Of a stretch of 64,000 bases of DNA, positions 34,322 through 42,317 are shown piece by piece; the stretch's first letter is position 1; each line of letters begins with the position of its first letter. Made by a program: the position numbers and the translations under genes. Source of the DNA: Ferruginibacter yonginensis (GTDB taxonomy: Bacteria; Bacteroidota; Bacteroidia; Chitinophagales; Chitinophagaceae); assembly GCF_042651465.1 (NCBI RefSeq), contig NZ_JBHSCZ010000001.1, positions 1,488,001-1,552,000 of the forward strand, in the 5' to 3' direction. The notes beneath the pieces are model-generated. The model had not been told where the DNA came from, did not search any database, and was given only the letters and a program-made list of their open reading frames with translations.

Positions 34322-34903
34322 TTAGTTCTTAACGTACTTAGCAATTTTTTTATCGCCAATCCAAACTACTTCGTTGGTTTCAATATTGGTTAATTCTAAG
34401 TTGATTTGGTACGTTACTGTTTTCTTTCTTTTATATGCATCAACAATTGAGTTGATAGAACCTTGTAAAATATAATCAGCACCTTTTTCAAGACCAAATT
34501 TTTTCATGGTACTTGCGGATGCATTGGTTTGTTGATCAGCTTTTTCTGCTCGTAGCTCTTCTCTTTTTTTACCGCTTTGTACCAACCCTACTTTTTCGGT
34601 GCTAATAAAACTACGCTCTAAATCGGCCATAAAAGTTTCAGCTTCAATATGTTCATGACTTTTATTGGTAACAAAACCTACAATCACTACAGGGCGTTTG
34701 CCTTTAGCTTGTAAATGCTCTGATAACCATTTACCAGTTAATGATTGGTTGATCATTTCTTCGGCAGTTAACCTACTATCCGTATTATTCCAGCTACCGT
34801 TAATATCTGGCGTATCAGCAGGGTCAATTCGGCTTACTTTATGGCTACAAGCACTTACAGTGAATAATAATGCTGCTATTGATAATGTAATAAATTGTTT
34901 CAT
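34322..34903 (-). CDS. LpoB-like penicillin-binding-protein activator lipoprotein
   Basis: A 193-residue lipoprotein (lipobox VSAC, Cys19). The core resembles LpoB: a DIGGSW-like SWNNTDSRLTAEEMI start, GKRPVVIVGFVTNKSHEHI, and a DYILQGSINSIVDAYKRKK strand pair. In Escherichia coli LpoB activates PBP1b from the outer membrane. Bacteroidota homologues usually sit with COG3014 and a small exported protein, as in this window. Activation of a PBP here is inferred from family only. Confidence 0.82.
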   Translation of the reverse strand: MKQFITLSIAALLFTVSACSHKVSRIDPADTPDINGSWNNTDSRLTAEEMINQSLTGKWLSEHLQAKGKRPVVIVGFVTNKSHEHIEAETFMADLERSFISTEKVGLVQSGKKREELRAEKADQQTNASASTMKKFGLEKGADYILQGSINSIVDAYKRKKTVTYQINLELTNIETNEVVWIGDKKIAKYVKN

Positions 34904-34947
34904 TTTGTTAGATTTTAAAAGTTAGTAAAAAGAAATAAACGCATGAT

Positions 34948-35298
34948 TTACCAGCGCCTCCAACCGTAGTAATAACGATATTGGTAAGGACGAACATTGT
35001 AATTTCTGTAATAAGCATTAGGATCGTAATAGTTAAAATTGTTGTAACTATTGAATAACCTACGCTCTTGCCTATTAGCCCTACGTTCTGCTTTACGCTC
35101 CGCTTTTGCAGTGCTAAAATCGTATGCTTTGTAAGTATTTTGAATAGTAGTGTTATTCGTTGCTTGCAATGCAGTCAAATTATTTTGATATTGTTGCATG
35201 CTCACTTTATAGTTAGGATTTTGATCAGGAGCTAAATCTTGTGCACCAGCATCAAAACCGGCGGCATACGTAAAGGCGGCAAGTAATATTTTTTTCAT
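34948..35298 (-). CDS. Small exported protein, unknown
   Basis: A 116-residue protein starting MKKILLAAFTYAAGFDAGAQ (signal peptide). It then has a segment with many Asn, Gln and Thr, an Arg/Lys-rich stretch (KAERKAERRANRQERR), and a Tyr/Asn/Arg-rich end (YRYYYGWRRW). The start at 35298 is preferred because a TAAATTTG box at 35323-35330 on the minus strand lies inside the longer alternative frame. It is the first gene of the set with the LpoB-like and COG3014-like genes. I do not recognise the family. Confidence 0.65.
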   Translation of the reverse strand: MKKILLAAFTYAAGFDAGAQDLAPDQNPNYKVSMQQYQNNLTALQATNNTTIQNTYKAYDFSTAKAERKAERRANRQERRLFNSYNNFNYYDPNAYYRNYNVRPYQYRYYYGWRRW

Positions 35299-35423
35299 GA
35301 TGGTAATTTTTAAAGTGTTATCCAAATTTAAAGCCATTATTTGAAGGTTAAACGATGTATTAAATAAAAAGTTACAGCGTTAACAAAAGTTTAGGGATTC
35401 CATTTTTCAGTACATCAAAAAAT

Positions 35424-35453
35424 AAAAAGCCTCCAAAAAATTGGAGGCTTTTT
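35424..35453 (-). terminator. Terminator after tig
   Basis: A perfect 13-base stem (35424-35436 / 35441-35453, core GCCTCCAA) with a 4-base A loop and A/T flanks acts on both strands. It follows the tig stop by 19 bases on the minus strand. Confidence 0.9.
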
Positions 35454-35472
35454 AAAAATTATGAATGCGGTA

Positions 35473-36834
35473 TTAATGTTGGTGGTTGTGTTGCATAGCC
35501 ACTAACTCATCAACCGTTACTAATTTTTCAGTTGGGTTGGTTTGTTTTTCAGCCCAATCAAATAATTTTTCAGTAACTACCCTACGGTATGTTGCATCAA
35601 CTTGTTTTTCGTCTTTCATCATTCTGTCTAAGTAGCTATCTAACCAGCTTAAATCGCCACCCATGTTCATTTGGCCAAAGTAACGGGTTACTTCTTCTTT
35701 CATGCTAGCTCTTAAATCTTCTTCTGTAACTTCTAATTTGTTATCACGAATAATGGTATCGCTAATCAACGTCCATTTCAATTGATTTTCAAAAGTAGGA
35801 TATTCTTTTTCAGCTTCTTCTTGTGTACGTTGTTTATCGCCACCTGTTTTTAACCAACGGGTTAAAAATGCTTGCGGAAACTCCATTTTAGTTTCATCTA
35901 ACAAAAAGTGGTACAACTGATCATGCAATTGGTTACGGGTTTGTGCAGCCCAATATTGCTCAATTTCAGTTTGTAAAGCTTCTTTTAAAGCTTCAAGTGT
36001 TTTAATTTCTTTACCAGGATAAACTTCGTTGAAAAATGCTTCATCTAAAGTAGCAGGCACCACAACACCAATGGTTTTGATGGTAATTTTAAAGAATTTA
36101 TTCGCAGCATCTTCTTTAGCTAATCCAATAGTTTGTGCAATAGCGGTTAATGATTCGCCTTCAAATGCTTTATCAAGTGTGTTAATAAAACTATCGCCTA
36201 CTTTTTTACCTAACAATTGTTGTTGCATGGCTGCACTACAATCTTTTACAGCAATACTGGTTTCTTTTACAATACCAGCTTCTATTTCAACACCATTTTC
36301 ATCAGCCTCAGCTAATAAAATATTGATGACGTTGTCATTATTTTCAATGGCTTCTTTTTCTTCCATTTTGCCCGCCTTTTGTTGCATACGGGTAATTTCT
36401 TCATCTACCATTGCTGGCGTAACTGCTACCTTATTACGGGTGAAACTTGCTTTTGATAAATCGTTTAAGGTAAACGCTGGTTTTAAACCAATTTCAAATG
36501 CGAACTCAACATCAGTTGGGTTGTTCATATCCAATGGTTTCATTTCATTATCCATTGGTAAAGGCTGTGCAAAAATTTCTGGTTTTTCTGCATCTAAATA
36601 GGTGTACAATTCTTTTTCGATGGTACGTAATACTTCATCAGAAAAAATACCAGCGCCATACATTTTTTTGATCATACCTGCTGGCACCATTCCTTTACGA
36701 AAGCCAGGAATATTGGCTGTTTTACTGTACTCTTTCAGCTTTTTTTCAAATGCTGGTAAATAATCTTCTTTGTTAAGCTTTACCATAAGCTTGTCGTGCA
36801 ATAAACCAATGTTTTCTCTTACTACTGTAGCCAT
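35473..36834 (-). CDS. tig: Trigger factor
   Basis: Trigger factor is the ribosome-bound chaperone with peptidyl-prolyl isomerase activity. The 453-residue protein has the N-terminal ribosome-binding domain with the FRKGMVPAGMIKKMYG motif (41-56). A PPIase-like middle domain (about 150-245) and a helical C-terminal domain follow. The His-rich end (MQHNHQH) is a small local feature. It lies after a tRNA-Leu gene on the same strand, separated from it by a terminator hairpin. A second hairpin (CCTCAA 36851-36856 / TTGAGG 36865-36870) lies in its leader. Confidence 0.93.
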   Translation of the reverse strand: MATVVRENIGLLHDKLMVKLNKEDYLPAFEKKLKEYSKTANIPGFRKGMVPAGMIKKMYGAGIFSDEVLRTIEKELYTYLDAEKPEIFAQPLPMDNEMKPLDMNNPTDVEFAFEIGLKPAFTLNDLSKASFTRNKVAVTPAMVDEEITRMQQKAGKMEEKEAIENNDNVINILLAEADENGVEIEAGIVKETSIAVKDCSAAMQQQLLGKKVGDSFINTLDKAFEGESLTAIAQTIGLAKEDAANKFFKITIKTIGVVVPATLDEAFFNEVYPGKEIKTLEALKEALQTEIEQYWAAQTRNQLHDQLYHFLLDETKMEFPQAFLTRWLKTGGDKQRTQEEAEKEYPTFENQLKWTLISDTIIRDNKLEVTEEDLRASMKEEVTRYFGQMNMGGDLSWLDSYLDRMMKDEKQVDATYRRVVTEKLFDWAEKQTNPTEKLVTVDELVAMQHNHQH

Positions 36835-36877
36835 TTTAATTGTGTTTTTACCTCAACTTAAAAATTGAGGGCTTTTT

Positions 36878-36907
36878 AAAAAAAATCCTTCCGTTTGTGC
36901 GGAAGGA
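36878..36907 (-). terminator. Terminator after tRNA-Leu
   Basis: Stem TCCTTCCG (36886-36893) / CGGAAGGA (36900-36907) with a 6-base loop. On the minus strand it is followed by eight T. It lies 11 bases after the tRNA 3' end. Confidence 0.85.
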
Positions 36908-36918
36908 AGTTGAATAAG

Positions 36919-37000
36919 TGCGGATGATAGGGGTCGAACCTACATGCCTTACGGCGCTAGATCCTAAGTCTAGTGCGTCTGCCAATTTCGCCACATCCGC
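36919..37000 (-). tRNA. tRNA-Leu (anticodon TAG)
   Basis: On the minus strand the gene begins GCGGATGTGGCGAAATTGG and ends in CATCCGC plus discriminator A, giving a 7-bp acceptor stem. The anticodon arm CTAGA-CTTAGGA-TCTAG carries anticodon TAG. The T arm contains GGTTCGACCCC. A long variable arm (class II) of the leucine type is present, and CCA is not encoded. It reads CUA-type leucine codons. A terminator follows. Confidence 0.95.
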
Positions 37001-37085
37001 AAATGGGATGCAAAACTAAGGAATTATGCTAAATAAATAGCTTTTTATTAAAATTTATACAATTATACAGGTGAAAGCCATCATA

Positions 37086-37748
37086 CTAAGGTAAAGGCTG
37101 GCCTACAGCCACTTTACAATCATGCCCCGGTTGCCCATGTGCTGGGTTTAATTTAGCCGAACTACCATTGTTGCTTATAGGCAATGGTGGTTGTATTTGT
37201 GTAGGGGTGGTCATACTTGCAGCTGGGGTTGCTGCTGCTGGTGCAGGTGCACTACTTAATGATGCTCCAACAGGTAAATCGCAACGGTGCCCCGGTTGCC
37301 CATGTGCTGGGTTGGTACCTGCTTTTGCAGGAGTGGCAACGGTAGTAGGTGCTTTTATTTGTGTGGGTGTGGTCATAGCAGCGGTAGGCTGTGTAGTGGG
37401 TGCTGGTGGTGCACTACTCAATGATGCACCCACAGGTAAATCGCAACGGTGACCGGGTTGCCCATGTGCAGGATTGATACCTGCTTTTGCAGTACCTGTA
37501 GTTGGCGCTGCTGTATTGTTAACTGGTGCAGGCATTGCTGTAGTGGTAGTAGGCGCTACAACAGCTGATGGCATATTTGCAGCAGGTACATTTAACACAG
37601 GGTTACTGCTGGTATTGTTTGCTGCTGGTACTATTGTAGCAGGTGTAGCTGTATTTTTATAAGAAGCCGCTGTTGGCGCATCGTCATTATTATTGCAACT
37701 TGTAGCCACTAAAATGATGCTCACTGCAATACCACTTACTATTTTCAT
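37086..37748 (-). CDS. Lipoprotein with triplicated NPAHGQPGH-x-C motif
   Basis: A 220-residue protein with a lipoprotein signal (lipobox VATSC, Cys18) and an Ala/Pro/Thr-rich, probably disordered body. The motif NPAHGQPGHRCDLPVGASL appears at 92-110 and 146-164, and a diverged copy NPAHGQPGHDCKVAVGQPL at 201-219. Two His and one Cys per copy suggest metal or haem binding or a covalent anchor, but this is inference. Single copies of this motif occur in short Bacteroidota exported proteins. The function is unknown. Confidence 0.8.
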   Translation of the reverse strand: MKIVSGIAVSIILVATSCNNNDDAPTAASYKNTATPATIVPAANNTSSNPVLNVPAANMPSAVVAPTTTTAMPAPVNNTAAPTTGTAKAGINPAHGQPGHRCDLPVGASLSSAPPAPTTQPTAAMTTPTQIKAPTTVATPAKAGTNPAHGQPGHRCDLPVGASLSSAPAPAAATPAASMTTPTQIQPPLPISNNGSSAKLNPAHGQPGHDCKVAVGQPLP

Positions 37749-37944
37749 ATTAAATAATTTTATACTTATTAGGTTTAAAAATACGATGATATTTTAGTAA
37801 AGTAAGCCAAGGCACCAATTCTTTTAAAATGAAGCCATAACTCGGCAAAAGCTAGTAGCTACTTATTGTTTAAACAAATGAGTTTTTAAATAAAACAGAA
37901 ACTACTTTTACTTACCCATGTTGCCATCATATACACTGCTGAAA

Positions 37945-38008
37945 GGCTGCCCGATAGTAGTGGAAATACTTTTTGAGGAACGAAAAAGATTGGAACGAAT
38001 AGCGGAAA
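37945..38008 (-). repeat. Bacteroidota-type intergenic hairpin repeat, copy 2
   Basis: On the minus strand it reads TTTCCGCTATTCG, a variable centre, then CCACTACTATCGGGCAGCC. The end blocks match copy 1 (8920-8985): 16 of 19 bases in the last block, and centres of 32 and 34 bases. The centre can form a CTTTTT / AAAAAG hairpin. The 338-base gap (37749-38086) holds only this repeat and AT-rich sequence, plus a short TAAATTCG box near the relA/spoT start. Confidence 0.65.
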
Positions 38009-38086
38009 CAACAGCTGCATATTGCTTTGCTGTACACAGCCCCCAAAATAAAAATTTATAAATGTTTTTTAGTAAATTCGTTATAC

Positions 38087-40327
38087 ATGGATGTAACTAC
38101 TGATACAATTGTAAAGCCGTACACACTCGGCGAAGAAGATGAAAAAAAATTAATACTAAGGGAGTATAGGGCATTGCTACGGGCACTTAAAACTAAATTA
38201 AAGCCCGGCGATAAAATGTTGTTGCGTAATGCTTTTGAAATGGCTGCTGAAGCTCATAAAACCATGCGCCGCAAAAGTGGTGAACCTTACATTATACACC
38301 CATTAGCTGTTGCCATGATTTGTGTGGAAGAAATTGGCTTGGGTGTACGCAGTACCATTTGTGCCCTACTGCACGATACGGTTGAAGATACAGATGTTAC
38401 CTTACAAGATATTCAAAGAGAGTTTGGTGTTGAAATAGCCAAAATTGTGGATGGCCTTACGAAAATTGCTACTGTAATGGATAGCAACGCATCGCAACAG
38501 GCCGAAAATTTTAAAAAGATTTTACTCACCCTTACTGATGACCCTCGTGTTATATTAATTAAGCTAGCCGATCGTTTGCATAATATGCGTACGATGGATA
38601 GCATGAAGAGAGAAAAGCAATTAAAAATTTCATCAGAAACAGTATATGTATACGCCCCATTGGCCCACCGCATGGGTTTATACAATATTAAAACTGAAAT
38701 GGAAGACCTCTCCATGAAATACATGGAGCCTGATACGTTTAGATTTATTGCACAAAAATTACAAGACACCAAACGTGAACGCACCCGTTACATCAACGAT
38801 TTTATAAAACCCATTAAAGAGAAACTCGATAAAACAGGTTTTGATTTTGAAATTTACGGTCGCCCCAAAAGCATACACAGCATTTGGAACAAAATAAAAA
38901 AGAAAGGGGTGGCTTTTGAAGAAGTGTATGATTTGTTTGCGATCAGAATTATTGTAAACGCCCTACCATCAAAAGAAAAAGAAGAGTGTTGGAAAGTGTA
39001 TAGCATTATTACAGATGCCTACAACCCTTCACCAGAAAGGCTGAGAGATTGGTTGAGCAACCCCAAAAGTAACGGATACGAGGCTTTGCATACCACCGTT
39101 ATGGGGCCGCAGGGTAAATGGGTAGAGGTGCAAATTCGTACCAAACGTATGAATGAAATTGCCGAAAAAGGTTTGGCTGCCCATTGGAAATATAAAGAAG
39201 GTACTAATGATGAAAGCAGGTTTGACCAATGGTTTGCACAAATACGTGAAAGTTTGGCAAACAATGATAGTGAGTCAATTGATTTTTTGCAAGATTTTAA
39301 AACATCTTTTCTTACAGAAGAAATTTATGTGTACACTCCTAAAGGTGATGTAAAAATGTTACCTATTGGCGCAACTGCATTGGATTTTGCTTTTGGCGTA
39401 CATACTGCTGTTGGTAGCAAATGTATTGGTGCTAAAGTAAACCATAAATTGGTGCCTATTAGTTACAAATTAAAAAGTGGCGACCAAATTGAAATTATTA
39501 CCAGCGCCAAACAAAAACCCAACCCTGAGTGGCTCAACTTTGTAGTAACCAGTAAGGCAAAAGCTAAAATTAAAGACACACTTAAGGAAGAAAAAAGAGC
39601 CATTGCTGATGATGGTAAATACATTTTACAAAAAAAATTAGAAGGCATGGGGGCCGCCATGAGTGTGGCGAATATGGAAGAGCTTTGCCAGTATTACAAA
39701 ATAAATAGTACCCTCGATTTACATTTTGAAATAGCTACTAAAAAAATAGATCTTAAAGAGTTAAAGGAATTTACACTGCATGGTGATAAGTTGGTGGCAC
39801 CAAAGCCAATCAAACAAATTGATGATAAACCTGCCTACGACCCTGAGTATAAAGTACCCTCAAAAAAAGATACTGAGCTGATTATTTTCGGCGAAAGCAG
39901 CGATAAAATTATGTACACATTGGCCAACTGCTGCAAACCCATACCGGGTGATGATGTGTTTGGTTTTGTAACCACTGGCGAAGGACTAAAAATACACCGT
40001 ACCAATTGCCCCAACGCAACGAGATTAATGGCAAATTACGGCCATCGTGTAGTAAAAACCAAGTGGGCAAAAAATAAAGAAATATCTTTTTTAACGGGTT
40101 TAAAAATTATTGGGTTAGATGATGTGGGGGTTATTCACAAAATCACGAACCTTATAAGTGGCGAAATGAAAGTAAATATTTCTGCCATGACGATTGAGGC
40201 CAAGGAAGGTATTTTTGAAGGTAATGTAAAAGTTTTTGTTCATGATAAAGATGAACTTGAAAATTTAGTAACTGCACTTTTATCATTGCAAGGCATTGAA
40301 AGGGTTGATAGATATGATATTGATTAA
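38087..40327 (+). CDS. Bifunctional (p)ppGpp synthetase/hydrolase (RelA/SpoT family)
   Basis: This enzyme makes and degrades the stringent-response alarmone (p)ppGpp. From the ATG at 38087 it has 746 residues, the usual length for a long RSH protein. The hydrolase HD domain is intact (HxxxHP region and His96-Asp97 in LLHDTVEDT). The synthetase domain contains GRPKSIHSIWNK and SNGYEALHTTV. A TGS domain (EIYVYTPKGD), a zinc-finger-like LANCCKPIPGD segment and a C-terminal ACT domain follow. Both activities appear intact, as in SpoT/Rel. A longer start at 38027 would add a non-homologous stretch. Confidence 0.94.
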   Translation: MDVTTDTIVKPYTLGEEDEKKLILREYRALLRALKTKLKPGDKMLLRNAFEMAAEAHKTMRRKSGEPYIIHPLAVAMICVEEIGLGVRSTICALLHDTVEDTDVTLQDIQREFGVEIAKIVDGLTKIATVMDSNASQQAENFKKILLTLTDDPRVILIKLADRLHNMRTMDSMKREKQLKISSETVYVYAPLAHRMGLYNIKTEMEDLSMKYMEPDTFRFIAQKLQDTKRERTRYINDFIKPIKEKLDKTGFDFEIYGRPKSIHSIWNKIKKKGVAFEEVYDLFAIRIIVNALPSKEKEECWKVYSIITDAYNPSPERLRDWLSNPKSNGYEALHTTVMGPQGKWVEVQIRTKRMNEIAEKGLAAHWKYKEGTNDESRFDQWFAQIRESLANNDSESIDFLQDFKTSFLTEEIYVYTPKGDVKMLPIGATALDFAFGVHTAVGSKCIGAKVNHKLVPISYKLKSGDQIEIITSAKQKPNPEWLNFVVTSKAKAKIKDTLKEEKRAIADDGKYILQKKLEGMGAAMSVANMEELCQYYKINSTLDLHFEIATKKIDLKELKEFTLHGDKLVAPKPIKQIDDKPAYDPEYKVPSKKDTELIIFGESSDKIMYTLANCCKPIPGDDVFGFVTTGEGLKIHRTNCPNATRLMANYGHRVVKTKWAKNKEISFLTGLKIIGLDDVGVIHKITNLISGEMKVNISAMTIEAKEGIFEGNVKVFVHDKDELENLVTALLSLQGIERVDRYDID

Positions 40328-40369
40328 CCTTTCATTTTTTTAAATTACCCATTTTAATAAATTATTTAC

Positions 40370-41686
40370 ATGAAAAAATTACCCATTGCTGTAACACTTT
40401 TTTTAAGTGTTCAATGTGTTGCACAAAAGCAAAGTCTACAAACCAAAGCTGCTACAAGTGCTAAAAACATAGAAGCAAAAACAATTGCATGGCGCAGGGA
40501 TTTTCATGCCAACCCTGAGTTAGGAAACAATGAAAAAAGAACAGCGGCTATTGTAGCCCAACACCTAAAAAACTTGGGTATTGAAGTAACAACCAACGTT
40601 GCCAAAACAGGTGTTGTGGGTATTTTAAAGGGCGCTTTACCAGGACCAGTAATAGCTTTAAGAGCTGATATGGATGCCTTACCCATTACGGAAAGAAACA
40701 GCCTACCATTTGCATCAAAAGTAACCGCTACCTACAACGGTAACACGGTTGGTGTAATGCATGCCTGTGGGCATGATGCTCATACCGCTATACTAATGGC
40801 TACAGCAGAGGTACTAGCCAGTATGCGTAATGAATTAAAAGGCACCGTAAAATTTATTTTTCAACCAGCTGAAGAAGGTGCACCTGTTGGTGAAGAAGGT
40901 GGTGCAAAATTAATGGTTAAAGAAGGGGTAATGAGCAACCCAACGGTTGATGTGGTGTTTGGCTTACATGTAGATGCTCAATTACCAGTAGGGCAAATTG
41001 GCTACCGCCCTGCAGGCTTTATGGCCAGTGCTTGTGATGTAAAAATTACCATTAACGGCAAAGGTGCTCATGGTGCATCGCCATGGCAAGGTATTGACCC
41101 TATTGTAACGGCTGCACAAATTGTAAATAACTTACAAACTATTGTGAGTCGTAATGTAAATATTACTGAAAATGCTGCCATTGTTACTATTGGTAGCATT
41201 AATGGTGGCAACCGTTTCAACATCATACCTGAAAAAGTTGAAATGCAGGGTACTGTACGCACTTTTACTGATGCAGACCAAACCATGATTTACAACCGTA
41301 TAAAACAAATAGTAAACAATACAGCAGCATCAAATAATGCCACTGCGGAAATATTATTACCATACACCGTACAATACCCTGTAACGTTTAATGATACTGC
41401 CCTTACTCGTAAAATGTTACCATCATTACAAAGAGCAGCAGGCGCTAATAATACCATTTTAGTAAATGCAAAAACAGGTTCGGAAGATTTTAGTTTTTAC
41501 CAACAAAAAGCCCCTGGTTTATTTTTTAATTTAGGTGCATTGCCAGCCAATGTGAAAAAAGAAGATGCTGCAAGCCACCATACACCTGGCTTTTTTATTG
41601 ATGAAAGTAGCTTTACATTGGGAGTTACAGCATTTACAAACTTAGTGTTAGATTATATGGATGCTGCTTCAAAAAAAACTAAATAA
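40370..41686 (+). CDS. M20 family amidohydrolase, exported
   Basis: A 438-residue zinc peptidase or amidohydrolase of the M20D (IAA-amino acid hydrolase / hippurate hydrolase) type. A signal peptide (hydrophobic 4-18, then VAQK) is followed by the family motifs ALRADMDALPI, MHACGHDAH and FQPAEEG that bind the metal centre. The dimerisation domain includes GKGAHGASPWQGIDPI. It probably releases amino acids from N-acyl conjugates outside the cytoplasm; the substrate is unknown. It is 42 bases after relA/spoT on the same strand. Confidence 0.9.
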   Translation: MKKLPIAVTLFLSVQCVAQKQSLQTKAATSAKNIEAKTIAWRRDFHANPELGNNEKRTAAIVAQHLKNLGIEVTTNVAKTGVVGILKGALPGPVIALRADMDALPITERNSLPFASKVTATYNGNTVGVMHACGHDAHTAILMATAEVLASMRNELKGTVKFIFQPAEEGAPVGEEGGAKLMVKEGVMSNPTVDVVFGLHVDAQLPVGQIGYRPAGFMASACDVKITINGKGAHGASPWQGIDPIVTAAQIVNNLQTIVSRNVNITENAAIVTIGSINGGNRFNIIPEKVEMQGTVRTFTDADQTMIYNRIKQIVNNTAASNNATAEILLPYTVQYPVTFNDTALTRKMLPSLQRAAGANNTILVNAKTGSEDFSFYQQKAPGLFFNLGALPANVKKEDAASHHTPGFFIDESSFTLGVTAFTNLVLDYMDAASKKTK

Positions 41687-41706
41687 TACGTTGCTTTAAA
41701 AATATA

Positions 41707-41889
41707 ATGATGAAAGAATTGATTGATAAAATAAAAATGAATGCTCAAATTAATGATGAGCAAGCTGCTAAAGCATTAGACACCATCAAAGATTTTGTAA
41801 AAGAAAAATTTCCGATGATGGCAGGTGCAGTTGATAAATTATTTGAGGCAGATGCTACTGCACCGCAACAAGATGAAGATTATTTGTAA
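41707..41889 (+). CDS. Small conserved-type helical protein, unknown
   Basis: A 60-residue protein (MMKELIDKIKMNAQINDEQAAKALDTIKDF...) that is predicted to be helical and acidic at the C-terminus (QQDEDYL). It lies 20 bases after the amidohydrolase in the same direction. The IxxxxxIxxEQAAKALDTIKDFVKEKFP pattern recalls short helical proteins found in Bacteroidota, but I cannot assign a family. The stop touches the stop of the convergent cytochrome c gene with no gap. Confidence 0.7.
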   Translation: MMKELIDKIKMNAQINDEQAAKALDTIKDFVKEKFPMMAGAVDKLFEADATAPQQDEDYL

Positions 41890-42267
41890 CTAAGGATTGT
41901 AGGTATCGCAGTACTTTAAAATTGCATCAATATCAGCATCCGTTAACTGCGGAAAAGGTAACATGGGCGACTCTTTGTATTCCATGTAAAGCTTCTTTGC
42001 ATAATCATTTCGGCTTATAACCTCTTGTGAATTTCGTACAAATTCATAAAGCAAAGCTTTGCTAGGCCAACGGTTGGCAACACCCTTTAAAGCAGGACCA
42101 ACATAAGGTTCAACAGTCTTATGGCAACTAGCACAATTGGCTTTAAACAAGGCTTCGCCATTAGCTATTTCACTTGCAGGCATTTGTGCAGTTACAGTAC
42201 TATTGTTATTGTTACTATTACAAGCAATAGTTGCAGCGATAACTGCAAAACATAACATCCACTTCAT
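41890..42267 (-). CDS. Small c-type cytochrome lipoprotein
   Basis: A 125-residue protein with a lipoprotein-type signal (ATIAC, Cys16) and one haem-binding motif CASCH (Cys45, Cys48, His49). A Met in SPMLPFPQLTDADIDAILKYCDTY is the probable axial ligand. It is therefore a monohaem periplasmic, membrane-anchored electron carrier. It lies downstream of the acyl-CoA dehydrogenase gene but is separated from it by a strong terminator. The partner enzyme is unknown. Confidence 0.9.
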   Translation of the reverse strand: MKWMLCFAVIAATIACNSNNNNSTVTAQMPASEIANGEALFKANCASCHKTVEPYVGPALKGVANRWPSKALLYEFVRNSQEVISRNDYAKKLYMEYKESPMLPFPQLTDADIDAILKYCDTYNP

Positions 42268-42282
42268 AAAAATTATTTTTAA

Positions 42283-42315
42283 AAAAGCCTCGTTACAAAT
42301 TGTAACGAGGCTTTT
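42283..42315 (-). terminator. Terminator after the acyl-CoA dehydrogenase gene
   Basis: A 16-base inverted repeat (42283-42298 / 42300-42315, core GCCTCGTTACAA) starts 2 bases after the stop codon of the minus-strand gene and is followed on that strand by a T-rich tract. It can also fold on the plus strand. Confidence 0.9.
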
Positions 42316-42317
42316 GT

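Noticed and set aside
36029..36601. A 190-codon plus-strand frame inside trigger factor
   Set aside because: It is antisense to a clearly identified tig gene, with a composition typical of a shadow frame and no domain.
37168..37452. A 94-codon plus-strand frame with repeated GAGALLNDAPTGKSQRCPGC
   Set aside because: It is the antisense shadow of the repetitive NPAHGQPGH lipoprotein gene. The minus-strand frame has a signal peptide, a stop-free run and a meaningful motif.
37086..37748. The triplicated motif as a CRISPR-like array or DNA repeat
   Set aside because: The repeats are in frame and code for a conserved peptide, and the spacers are low-complexity coding sequence of unequal length. 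It is a protein repeat.
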